DNA from: Fimenecus sp045595185
GTDB lineage: Bacteria > Bacillota > Clostridia > Oscillospirales > Acutalibacteraceae
NCBI GenBank assembly: GCA_045595185.1
Contig: JAZNZX010000023.1
Span: 1-10,566 of the forward strand
Reading direction: 5' to 3'
Length of the DNA stretch: 10,566 nucleotides
In this document: one piece after another, positions 1-6,564 of the stretch
Numbering within the stretch: position 1 is the first letter of the stretch
Layout: the number at the start of each line of letters is the position of its first letter
The notes under the pieces: generated by a model
Database searches by the model: none
What the model was told of the DNA's origin: nothing
Seen by the model: the letters and a program-made list of their open reading frames with translations, nothing else
Translations under genes and position numbers: made by a program

Positions 1-147
1 GGTCATTCTGAGCGTAGCGAAGAATCTCTCGCATTTCATCAGTCACCCTGAGTGAAACGAAGGGTCTATTAAAATAGGACAGAGATTCTTCGTCACTTTG
101 TTCCTCAGAATGACACTAACCTTAAACATCCCGACAAACTCTAATTT
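1..147 (-). repeat. Palindromic MITE/REP-like element, copy A (cut at the left edge)
   Basis: This is an imperfect inverted repeat. The arm at 2-29 reads GTCATTCTGAG-CGTAGC-GAAGAATCTCT and the arm at 81-114 reads AGAGATTCTTC-GTCACTTTGTTC-CTCAGAATGAC, so two 11-bp blocks pair perfectly and the middle blocks (6 and 12 nt) do not. The loop at 30-80 holds a third, related arm at 42-67 (GTCACCCTGAG-TGAAAC-GAAGGGTCT). An outer end at 124-147 (CATCCCGACAAAC and flanks) matches the outer ends of the copy at 3982-4145. The orientation is opposite to the copies at 1641 and 3982. The matching outer end on the left lies outside the window. It carries no coding sequence and stops about 10 bp before the promoter of the next gene. 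Confidence 0.85.
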
Positions 148-156
148 ATTTTCATA

Positions 157-185
157 TTGTATTTTTAATAAATTCGTTGTATAAT
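157..185 (+). promoter_or_regulatory. Sigma-A promoter of the PHP-domain gene
   Basis: A perfect -10 box TATAAT lies at 180-185, with a weak -35 TTGTAT at 157-162 and 17 bp between them. The start of transcription would fall near 192, giving a leader of about 20 nt that contains only the ribosome binding site. The weak -35 makes this a moderate call. Confidence 0.6.
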
Positions 186-199
186 AGTTCCATAAAATT

Positions 200-206
200 A
201 GGAGGG
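200..206 (+). promoter_or_regulatory. Shine-Dalgarno AGGAGGG that fixes the PHP gene start
   Basis: AGGAGGG is followed by 6 nt and then ATG at 213. An in-frame TTG at 177 would give a 12-residue longer protein, but that codon lies just upstream of and partly overlaps the promoter -10 box, so it is unlikely to be transcribed. The start at 213 also yields a standard signal peptide. Confidence 0.85.
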
Positions 207-212
207 ATTATT

Positions 213-1589
213 ATGAAAAAAATTATTTCACTTATGCTTTGTATGATGCTTCTTTTCAGTCCTTGCTTAAGTCTTGTTGGCTTTGCAGCAGATGTTCAGG
301 ATGTGAATGGTGATTATACAATTATTTCACCTTATGAAGATGTTATCTGGGAAGGTGACGACGCTTGGGGTGCTTACAAGGGTTCACTTCACTCTCACAC
401 AACTTATAGTGACGCAAGTGTTGACCTTGCAACAATGGTCAAGGAATATTACAATCAGGATTACGATTTCCTTGCAAATTCTGACCACGGTGTAACAGGT
501 GTTGAATGGAACAGAGCACCTAAAAAGGTTTTGCTTTATTCATATCAGAAGCTTTTAGGTTATCCTGTGGCTCATCTTACAGATGAAGAATATGAAGGCA
601 TCACAACAGGTACATATCCTACTGCTGACGGTACAATCAGAAACAAAAAAATGACTTGTGTTGTTGGTGCAAACGAGCTTAACAATATGACACTTACAAA
701 GAGCCATGTAAATGCGTTCTTTATTCCTGAAAATGTTGGTAACGGTTACGGTGGCTGGGAAAACGGTTACGAGGATGCTGTGAAGTTCACAGAAAAACAC
801 GGTGGACTTTCAATTATCAATCATCCCGGTGACTGGCTTGAAAGTCGTAGCGACATTTCAACAGTAAGCAAGGAAAAGAATATCAAATATTTCGGCGATA
901 TTATCCTTAAGTATAATTCTTGTCTTGGCATTGAAGTTTTCAATGAAACTAACAGCGTTACACCATATGACAGAATTTTATGGGATAACCTTTTGATGTA
1001 CACATTACCTTACGGTAAAAATGTAATTGGCTTCAGCAATACTGATGCCCACACAGTTGATAATATTGACAGCTCCTTCAACATCTATATGATGGAAGAA
1101 AATAATGTTGAAAACATCAAGGAAACAATGCAGACAGGTGCATCATTTATGGTGACAAGAGAGCTTCCTTGCGGTAATGACATTATCGGACCAAAAGAAG
1201 GCTTTGATGTTAAGAATTCAGGTCTTCCATATCCTGTATTCACAAAGGTTGCAGTTGACGGTCATAAAATTACAGTAAAAGCAGAAAATTCAGAAATAGT
1301 TCAGTTTATCGCAAACGGTAAAGTGATTTACAGCGGCCAAATCGGTTCAGGTGAAGTTACTCTTGACCTTGACACAATCGAAGGTGCAGAAAATTTCCAG
1401 TATGTAAGAGCAGAAGTTTTCGGTGAAGGCGGTATGTGCCTTACACAGGCTCTTGTTATTGATGACGAACCAACAGAACAGTTCGAAAAGGACAAGGGAC
1501 TTTTACCATTTATCAAAAAGGTAATTTTCACTCTCAAGAGCTCAAGACTCTGGGTAATCATCGTTGAACTTTACAGAATAATATTCTAA
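213..1589 (+). CDS. Secreted PHP-domain metallohydrolase, CehA/McbA-like
   Basis: A 458-residue exported protein. Residues 1-26 form a signal peptide: two lysines, a hydrophobic core and a likely cut after GFAA. Cys18 is preceded by Pro, so it is not a lipobox. The PHP metal-binding pattern is clear: H60-x-H62 with D67 in LHSHTTYSD, D91-H92 in NSDHG, E155, H165, H204 in NHPGDW, and D278-x-H280 in NTDAH. PHP domains bind two or three metal ions and usually hydrolyse phosphoesters. Exported members of this type lack an assigned substrate, so a phosphoesterase or other hydrolase activity outside the membrane is inferred only. Residues from about 320 to 430 look like a beta-rich C-terminal domain, and the last 30 residues are basic and hydrophobic and could touch the membrane. 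The gene stands alone, with its own promoter and terminator. The fold is a confident call; the substrate is unknown. Confidence 0.85.
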   Translation: MKKIISLMLCMMLLFSPCLSLVGFAADVQDVNGDYTIISPYEDVIWEGDDAWGAYKGSLHSHTTYSDASVDLATMVKEYYNQDYDFLANSDHGVTGVEWNRAPKKVLLYSYQKLLGYPVAHLTDEEYEGITTGTYPTADGTIRNKKMTCVVGANELNNMTLTKSHVNAFFIPENVGNGYGGWENGYEDAVKFTEKHGGLSIINHPGDWLESRSDISTVSKEKNIKYFGDIILKYNSCLGIEVFNETNSVTPYDRILWDNLLMYTLPYGKNVIGFSNTDAHTVDNIDSSFNIYMMEENNVENIKETMQTGASFMVTRELPCGNDIIGPKEGFDVKNSGLPYPVFTKVAVDGHKITVKAENSEIVQFIANGKVIYSGQIGSGEVTLDLDTIEGAENFQYVRAEVFGEGGMCLTQALVIDDEPTEQFEKDKGLLPFIKKVIFTLKSSRLWVIIVELYRIIF

Positions 1590-1609
1590 AAATTTAAATG
1601 TAACAATAG

Positions 1610-1638
1610 GGCAGGGTTAATCCCTGCCTTTGTTGTTT
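1610..1638 (+). terminator. Rho-independent terminator after the PHP gene
   Basis: A perfect 7-bp stem GGCAGGG (1610-1616) and CCCTGCC (1622-1628) encloses the loop TTAAT and is followed by the T-rich tail TTTGTTGTTT. The upstream AACAA can extend pairing with the TTGTT of the tail, which would help a transcript from the other side as well. It lies 20 nt after the stop codon. Confidence 0.85.
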
Positions 1639-1640
1639 CG

Positions 1641-1768
1641 CAATTGGAGTTTGTTGGGATGATTAAGGTTTAATGTCATTCTGAGGAACGAAGTGACGAA
1701 GAATCTCTGCTGGTTGAAATGTTACCATTGGAGAGATTCTTCGCTACGCTCAGAATGACCTGTAATTG
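1641..1768 (+). repeat. Palindromic MITE/REP-like element, copy B
   Basis: The core at 1675-1759 has the arms GTCATTCTGAG-GAACGAAGTGAC-GAAGAATCTCT and AGAGATTCTTC-GCTACG-CTCAGAATGAC, separated by 23 nt. Each arm is identical to its counterpart in the core at 4016-4100; only the central loop differs. The left outer end at 1641-1662 (CAATTGGAGTTTGTTGGGATG) matches the outer end of the other copies. The right outer end is reduced to AATTG at 1764-1768, so the CATCCCGACAAATT block is lost. The element sits between the terminator of one unit and the promoter of the next. Confidence 0.85.
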
Positions 1769-1783
1769 TTTTTTACTTTAATA

Positions 1784-1812
1784 TTGACTTTAATTCTTGC
1801 AAATTCTATAAT
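1784..1812 (+). promoter_or_regulatory. Sigma-A promoter of the murT-gatD-like operon
   Basis: TTGACT at 1784-1789 and TATAAT at 1807-1812 are separated by 17 bp, one mismatch away from full consensus. Transcription would begin near 1819, about 30 nt before the start codon, leaving no room for a riboswitch. The -35 box begins only 16 bp after the end of repeat copy B. Confidence 0.85.
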
Positions 1813-1848
1813 ATTCGGTAGAAATATAAATATAAGAAGGATTTTGAA

Positions 1849-3228
1849 ATGATAGGAAAATTACGATTTTTAATTGCTGTGATTGTTGGTAAGGTTTCGG
1901 CATTTTTACTTGATAAAATTTTTAAAAGAGGAACAAATACACCGGGTATAATAATGCTTAAAATCTGTCCCGATGCACTTTCCCGTTTTGTAATGCCAAG
2001 AACCACAATCTGCGTAACAGGCACAAACGGAAAAACAGGTACATCAAATCTTTTAACACATATTATCCGTAGCAGTGGCAAAACTGTTGTCAACAACTCA
2101 AAAGGCTCAAATATGGCACCGGGTCTTGCATCTGCACTTGTGACACAATGCACATTAGGCGGCAAGGTGACTGCTGATGTGGCTGTCCTTGAGGTTGACG
2201 AGCGTTCGTCACAGTATATTTATACTGAATTTACACCTGACTACATTCTTTGTACAAACCTTTTCCGTGACTCAATTATGCGAAACGGTCATAGTGGCTT
2301 TATTTTTGATAAAATCAACGACTATTTAAGCGAAAAGACAACTCTTGTCCTCAACGGTAACGACGGTATTTCAGGTCTTCTTGGTGAAAACATCTGTAAC
2401 AGAGTTTTCTATTCAGTAAACAAGACAGAGCGAAGCACAGAAACTTGTGTTGATACGGTCTGTGACCTTATTGCTTGTCCAAAGTGTAACCATAAGCTTA
2501 ATTACGAATTTTTCCATTACAATCATATAGGTGTTCCAAAGTGTTCACATTGCGGATTTTCTATGCCTGAAAGCAAGTTTTTCGCAAGTGATGTTGATTT
2601 TGAGAATGGTACGTTCGTATTTAACGGTGACAAGGGCGAAAACGTTGTTCTTCCGTTTCAGAAGGGAAATTTCTTCAATGTTTTCAACATAACAGGTGCT
2701 TGTGCAGTTTGTCGCCTTATGGGAATTGATATTGAAAAGATTGCAGATAGTGTTGAAGATGTTTCATCAAAGACAGGTCGTTTCCAGGAGAAAAAATACG
2801 GTGGTATTGAAGTTGTTTCAATGCTTTCAAAAAATCAGAACCCTATTTCCTGTTCACAGAGTCTTAAATACCTTGACAGCACTGATACGGAAAAGGATGT
2901 TGTCCTTTTAATTACCGATTCAAACGACAAGGTGCACGGTCACGAGGATATTTCGTGGATTTATGATACTGACTTTTCACCGCTTAACAATGAAAGTGTT
3001 GCCACAATTTATGTTGGCGGAAGTCGTTGCTATGATGTGGCACAATGTCTTGAAATCAAGGGAATCGACATAAGTAAGCTTGTGCTTTTTGAAAATTACG
3101 ATGCACTCGCTAACGAAATCAGTAAAAAATGTATTGTAGGCAGAAGTGTCGTTGTGTATTTTGAGCTTTATGCCACAAGCGTTGTTGAAAAAATCAAAAA
3201 CGCACTTTCACAGAAAGGAGTTCAGTAA
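1849..3228 (+). CDS. murT: MurT-like Mur ligase family protein (lipid II isoglutaminyl synthase ligase subunit, divergent)
   Basis: A 459-residue Mur-ligase-type protein, preceded by AGAAGG with 8 nt spacing. The ATP-binding P-loop GTNGKTGT is at 58-65, the acidic EVDE at 115-118 and TNLFRD at 136-141. A four-cysteine zinc ribbon (C210/C213 and C232/C235) is inserted in the middle domain, which is the hallmark of MurT. In classical MurT-GatD the pair uses ATP and glutamine-derived ammonia to turn D-Glu of lipid II into D-isoGln. Here the ligase fold and ATP site look intact, but the stretch after NLFRD reads SIMRNGH rather than the QLDRYGE I expect. The region before ISWIYD reads NDKVHGHED rather than an ND..ADG.D pattern, so the aspartate thought to complete the GatD triad seems to be missing. 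It is followed by its GatD-like partner after 2 nt. Family is confident; classical activity is doubtful. Confidence 0.85.
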   Translation: MIGKLRFLIAVIVGKVSAFLLDKIFKRGTNTPGIIMLKICPDALSRFVMPRTTICVTGTNGKTGTSNLLTHIIRSSGKTVVNNSKGSNMAPGLASALVTQCTLGGKVTADVAVLEVDERSSQYIYTEFTPDYILCTNLFRDSIMRNGHSGFIFDKINDYLSEKTTLVLNGNDGISGLLGENICNRVFYSVNKTERSTETCVDTVCDLIACPKCNHKLNYEFFHYNHIGVPKCSHCGFSMPESKFFASDVDFENGTFVFNGDKGENVVLPFQKGNFFNVFNITGACAVCRLMGIDIEKIADSVEDVSSKTGRFQEKKYGGIEVVSMLSKNQNPISCSQSLKYLDSTDTEKDVVLLITDSNDKVHGHEDISWIYDTDFSPLNNESVATIYVGGSRCYDVAQCLEIKGIDISKLVLFENYDALANEISKKCIVGRSVVVYFELYATSVVEKIKNALSQKGVQ

Positions 3229-3230
3229 TT

Positions 3231-3938
3231 ATGAAAAAAATAATCATTGAAGTTCTTTATCCCGAATACAACAACCTTTACGGTGACAGGGGTAACTGTG
3301 AATACCTGAAGAAAAAATTAAGCCTTGCAGGATATGATGTTGAGATTGTTGAAACATCACTTTACAATGAGCCTGCATTTGTGAATGGTCAGGTGGATTT
3401 TCTTCTTATTTCACCTTGTCAGGAAAAGCATCAGCTTTTTGAAATTAAACAACTGAAAAAATATTCAGATGCGGTAAAGAGCCGAATTGAAAATGGTGGC
3501 ATAATACTTGCAACAGGTAATGCATTTGAACTTTTCGGTCAGTATATCGAAAACGATAAAGGCGAAAAAACTGAATGTCTTGGTTTTTATCCGTACTATG
3601 CAAAGCAGTTTTCAAAGCTTCGATATAATGACAGTAGCGTCGGTGAATTTGACGGTATGGAGCTTGTGGGCTTTAAAAATCTGTTGAGCCATTCATACGG
3701 TGAAAATCCGAAACCGTTTTTAAATATGAAAAAAGGTGCAGGTATGAACCCTGACAGTAAAATCGAGGGTATTCACGATAACAATCTTTTTGCAACATAT
3801 CATACAGGACCGATTTTACCCCTTAACCCACAATTTACAGATTATCTTATTAAAATTGCAGATGAAAATTATGTGCCTGTTTCACTTGAATTTGAAAAGC
3901 AGGCATATGACAGCAGATTGAATGAATTGACTAAATGA
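3231..3938 (+). CDS. gatD: GatD-like class I glutamine amidotransferase homologue with lost catalytic residues
   Basis: 235 residues, the usual GatD length, with AAAGGAG 10 nt before ATG and only 2 nt after murT. The GatD N-terminus is recognisable (LYPEYNNLYGDRGN, 9-22), as is the C-terminal TGPILPLNP (192-200). The glutaminase centre is not. The nucleophile elbow, normally close to CGGYQLLG, reads GNAFELFG (96-103), placing Gly96 where Cys belongs. The only cysteines are C23, C63 and C116, none at the elbow. The family TYxHGP motif reads TYHTGP (189-194), so His is displaced by one. The GFENH motif reads GFKNLL (147-152), and GGGQD reads SPCQE (61-65). The reading frame is intact and codon use matches the neighbours, so this is a preserved protein, not a decaying pseudogene. 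It may be a structural or substrate-binding partner of the ligase, perhaps with free ammonia or another nucleophile (inference). Confidence 0.8.
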   Translation: MKKIIIEVLYPEYNNLYGDRGNCEYLKKKLSLAGYDVEIVETSLYNEPAFVNGQVDFLLISPCQEKHQLFEIKQLKKYSDAVKSRIENGGIILATGNAFELFGQYIENDKGEKTECLGFYPYYAKQFSKLRYNDSSVGEFDGMELVGFKNLLSHSYGENPKPFLNMKKGAGMNPDSKIEGIHDNNLFATYHTGPILPLNPQFTDYLIKIADENYVPVSLEFEKQAYDSRLNELTK

Positions 3939-3946
3939 TAACATTA

Positions 3947-3978
3947 AGGCAGGGACATAAACCCTGCCTGTTTTGTTG
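3947..3978 (+). terminator. Rho-independent terminator after the gatD-like gene
   Basis: An 8-bp perfect stem AGGCAGGG (3947-3954) and CCCTGCCT (3962-3969) surrounds the loop ACATAAA and is followed by GTTTTGTTG. The 7-bp core GGCAGGG/CCCTGCC is the same as in the terminator at 1610, with a different loop. It starts 8 nt after the stop codon. Confidence 0.85.
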
Positions 3979-3981
3979 TAT

Positions 3982-4145
3982 AAATCGGAGTTTGTCGGGA
4001 TGTTTAAGGCTATATGTCATTCTGAGGAACGAAGTGACGAAGAATCTCTGTCAATTGATTTGCTATCATTGGAGAGATTCTTCGCTACGCTCAGAATGAC
4101 TTACCAAATTGGTTGTTCATCCCGACAAATTATAATTTGCAATTG
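3982..4145 (+). repeat. Palindromic MITE/REP-like element, copy C (most complete)
   Basis: This copy shows both outer ends: AAATCGGAGTTTGTCGGGATG at 3982-4002 and CATCCCGACAAATTATAATTT at 4118-4138, which are inverted repeats of each other. The palindromic core lies at 4016-4100, with arms identical to copy B and a 23-nt loop. Spurious reading frames through this core give peptides with HSEERSDEE and FFATLRMT, well-known false proteins in databases. No transposase or coding sequence is present. I did not find a clear target-site duplication. It sits between the gatD-like terminator and the aroB promoter. Confidence 0.87.
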
Positions 4146-4173
4146 TGATTATCATGTGAATTGTTTAAAAAAT

Positions 4174-4203
4174 TTGACTTTGCACTAATAATTTTGATAT
4201 AAT
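4174..4203 (+). promoter_or_regulatory. Sigma-A promoter of the aro operon
   Basis: TTGACT at 4174-4179 and TATAAT at 4198-4203 are spaced by 18 bp. The -10 box is preceded by TGA (4195-4197), giving an extended -10. The predicted leader is about 27 nt, too short for a T-box or riboswitch, so no attenuation control is visible for this aromatic amino acid operon. Confidence 0.85.
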
Positions 4204-4236
4204 CATATCTTACAAAAGAAAACAACAGGTGATATT

Positions 4237-5292
4237 ATGGAGTTAGTAAAAGTTTCGGCATCAAAGGAATACACAGTACATATCGGTACAGGCTATCTTG
4301 ATACAATCGGTGAAAAAATCCGTGAAATAAAACGACTTTGCAGAGTTGTTTTAATCTCTGACGATACGGTTTTTTCGCTTTACGGTGAAAGGGTAAAGAA
4401 AAGCCTTATTGATAGTGGCTATTCGGTATGTGAATATGTTTTCCCTCACGGTGAAGAAGCAAAGTCATTTGAAAATTATGAAAAAATTCTTGAATTCTGC
4501 GTGAAAAACAGTATTACAAGAACCGACCTTTTCATAGCCCTTGGCGGTGGTGTCACAGGTGACCTTATAGGCTTTGCGGCAAGCACATATCTTCGTGGTG
4601 TTGACTTTGTACAGGTTCCCACAACGGTGCTTGCAATGGTTGACTCATCTGTCGGCGGTAAAACAGCCATTAACTTAAAGGCAGGTAAAAATCTGTGCGG
4701 TGCATTTTATCAGCCGATTGCGGTTTTTGCTGACTGCGAAACTCTTAATACATTACCTCCTGAAACATTTAACGAGGGTTGTGCCGAAATAATTAAATAC
4801 GGTATGATTATCGACAAGGATTTTCTCGCGTTTTTACAGGAAAATTCCATAAGGGAAAATATTGAATATGTAATCAAGCGTTGCGTTGAGATTAAAAGAG
4901 ATATTGTTAACCGTGACGAATTTGAAAAAGGCGAAAGAAAGCTTCTCAATTTCGGCCACACAATCGGTCACGCCATTGAAAAATGCAGTAATCTGGGAAT
5001 TTCTCACGGAAATGCTGTTGCAATCGGTATGGCAATCGCAACAAAGGGTGCTTATGAAATCGGTATGAGCGAAGAGGATTTTTCTGATATTCTTCTTCCT
5101 GTACTTAAAAAGAATAATTTACCGACAACCTGTGATTTTTCGGCAGAGGAGCTTTACAAAGCTTCGCTTTCCGACAAAAAGAGAAGTCTTGACACAATGT
5201 CAGTAATTGTCCCTGAGGAATTGGGACTTTGCAAGATTATGAAGCTTCCTGTTGAGGATTTACAGAATTTTATTGAAAAAGGTATGAACTGA
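4237..5292 (+). CDS. aroB: 3-dehydroquinate synthase
   Basis: 351 residues, a normal length. The enzyme converts DAHP to 3-dehydroquinate in the cytoplasm with NAD and a divalent metal, the second step of the shikimate pathway. The NAD-binding GGGVTGD is at 103-109 and the family signature VPTTVLAMVDSSVGGKT at 127-143. Metal ligands are E184 in GCAEIIKYG, H241 in NFGHTIGHAIE and H257 in SHGNAVAIGM. The start follows AGGTG with 5 nt spacing, a modest ribosome binding site. It is the first gene of the aro operon; its stop codon directly abuts the aroA start, suggesting coupled translation. No anomaly is seen. Confidence 0.97.
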   Translation: MELVKVSASKEYTVHIGTGYLDTIGEKIREIKRLCRVVLISDDTVFSLYGERVKKSLIDSGYSVCEYVFPHGEEAKSFENYEKILEFCVKNSITRTDLFIALGGGVTGDLIGFAASTYLRGVDFVQVPTTVLAMVDSSVGGKTAINLKAGKNLCGAFYQPIAVFADCETLNTLPPETFNEGCAEIIKYGMIIDKDFLAFLQENSIRENIEYVIKRCVEIKRDIVNRDEFEKGERKLLNFGHTIGHAIEKCSNLGISHGNAVAIGMAIATKGAYEIGMSEEDFSDILLPVLKKNNLPTTCDFSAEELYKASLSDKKRSLDTMSVIVPEELGLCKIMKLPVEDLQNFIEKGMN

Positions 5293-6564
5293 ATGACAGT
5301 AGAATGTACACCGTCTGTATTAAGCGGTAAAATAAGGGCAATTTCATCAAAATCTCATGCTCACAGAGTCCTTATTTGTGCCGGACTTTCCGAAAAAACA
5401 ACAAAAATTTACTGTAATGTGATGTCAAAGGACATCGCAGCAACTATTGATTGCCTTAAATCAATGGGAACGGAAATTTCAGTTGACGGTGATACAATTA
5501 CTGTTACACCAAAAGGGTTCAAGAAAAAAACAGACCTTGACTGTAATGAAAGTGGCTCAACCTTAAGATTTTTTATGCCTTTGGTGTCTGCTCTCGGAAT
5601 GGATGCCACAATCAGCGGTAGCGGAAGATTGCCGCAAAGACCAATTTCACCGTTAAAGGAAGAAATGGAGAAAAAAGGTGTAACATTTCATACGGGAAAT
5701 CAATTCCCTTTGCATTTAACGGGACAATTGCAGTCAGGTGAATATGAAATACAGGGAAATATAAGCTCGCAGTTTATTACGGGACTTTTATTTGCCCTTC
5801 CCATACTTGACGGTGACAGCACAATCAAGCTTATTCCGCCTGTTGAGTCAAAATCATATCTTGATATAACGGTTTCCGTGCTTCGCAGGTTTGGAATCAG
5901 AATCGAAGAAAAAGAAAATTTATATATAATAAAAGGTAACCAGAAATACATTTCACCTGAAGAAATTCGCGTTGAAGGTGACTGGTCAAACGCGTCGTTT
6001 TTCCTTTGTGCAGGTGCATTAAGTGAAGATGGTATAACCGTAACTGATTTGGATGTTGATTCACCACAAGGGGATAAAAAAATTCTTGAGGTTTTATCTT
6101 CAATGGGTGCAAATGTAAAAATCAACGGTAACGAAATTACAGTTAAAAAGAATAAATTAAATGGCATAACAGTTGATGCAAGTGACATTCCTGATGCTGT
6201 TCCCATAATTTCAGTTGTGGCGACAGCCTGTAAGGATGACACGAAGATTATCAACGCAGGTCGTCTTCGCATAAAGGAAAGTGACAGAATAAAGTCTGTT
6301 ACCGATATGCTTTTGTCGGTCGGTGCAGATGCAGAAGAAACAGACGACGGATTAATCATTCACGGTGGAAAAGACCTGACAGGTGTCACAGTTGAGGGCT
6401 ACAACGACCACCGAATTGTAATGTCAGCATCAATTTTATCGTGTCTTTGTAAAAATAATGTAATGATAACTGACAGTAATGCAGTTGAGAAATCATATCC
6501 TGATTTCTTTAAGGATTTCAACAAAATGGGAGGTAAGGCAAATGTCATCAATGACAGGAAATAA
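5293..6564 (+). CDS. aroA: 3-phosphoshikimate 1-carboxyvinyltransferase (EPSP synthase)
   Basis: 423 residues, typical length. It transfers enolpyruvyl from PEP to shikimate 3-phosphate. Visible family features are K20 with S21 near the N-terminus, NESGSTLR at 85-92 (the loop where glyphosate and PEP bind), QRP at 115-117, SSQFITGLL at 158-166, the catalytic aspartate D301 in DIPDAVP, RLRIKESDR at 324-332 with E329, and YNDHRIVM at 370-377. The loop sequence NESGSTLR differs from the enterobacterial NAGTAMR type; assignment to glyphosate class I or II cannot be made by eye. The ATG follows the aroB stop with no gap, and AAAGG lies within the end of aroB. The 3' end overlaps aroC by 23 bp. Confidence 0.97.
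   Translation: MTVECTPSVLSGKIRAISSKSHAHRVLICAGLSEKTTKIYCNVMSKDIAATIDCLKSMGTEISVDGDTITVTPKGFKKKTDLDCNESGSTLRFFMPLVSALGMDATISGSGRLPQRPISPLKEEMEKKGVTFHTGNQFPLHLTGQLQSGEYEIQGNISSQFITGLLFALPILDGDSTIKLIPPVESKSYLDITVSVLRRFGIRIEEKENLYIIKGNQKYISPEEIRVEGDWSNASFFLCAGALSEDGITVTDLDVDSPQGDKKILEVLSSMGANVKINGNEITVKKNKLNGITVDASDIPDAVPIISVVATACKDDTKIINAGRLRIKESDRIKSVTDMLLSVGADAEETDDGLIIHGGKDLTGVTVEGYNDHRIVMSASILSCLCKNNVMITDSNAVEKSYPDFFKDFNKMGGKANVINDRK
6528..6533 (+). promoter_or_regulatory. Shine-Dalgarno GGGAGG that fixes the aroC start
   Basis: GGGAGG lies inside the last codons of aroA, 8 nt before ATG at 6542. The alternatives are an ATG at 6479, which adds 21 residues encoded within the aroA reading region, and one at 6551, which is 17 nt from the site. 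Only the 6542 start has good spacing. Confidence 0.8.

Noticed and set aside
1..114. Possible CRISPR repeats, because similar short units recur.
   Set aside because: The units are inverted arms of a palindrome, not regularly spaced direct repeats, and there are no spacers or cas genes.
177..212. Upstream TTG start for the PHP gene.
   Set aside because: It overlaps the -10 region of the promoter, while ATG at 213 has a perfect Shine-Dalgarno and gives a clean signal peptide.
1806..2165. Minus-strand open frame across the murT start.
   Set aside because: It lies antisense to a clear MurT coding region and its promoter, with no family resemblance.
3231..3938. gatD as a pseudogene, since the catalytic residues are gone.
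   Set aside because: The frame is complete at normal length, has a good ribosome binding site, and flanking motifs remain, so it is more likely a diverged working protein.
3973..4188. A 71-codon reading frame with HSEERSDEE and FFATLRMT.
   Set aside because: It is a translation of the palindromic element. These peptides are a known source of false proteins in databases, and there is no ribosome binding site.
4204..4236. T-box or riboswitch in front of the aro operon.
   Set aside because: The predicted leader is about 27 nt with no stem-loop or T-box sequence.
5700..6359. A 219-codon open frame on the minus strand inside aroA.
   Set aside because: aroA on the plus strand is certain, the antisense product shows no recognisable family, and no promoter or ribosome binding site was seen for it.
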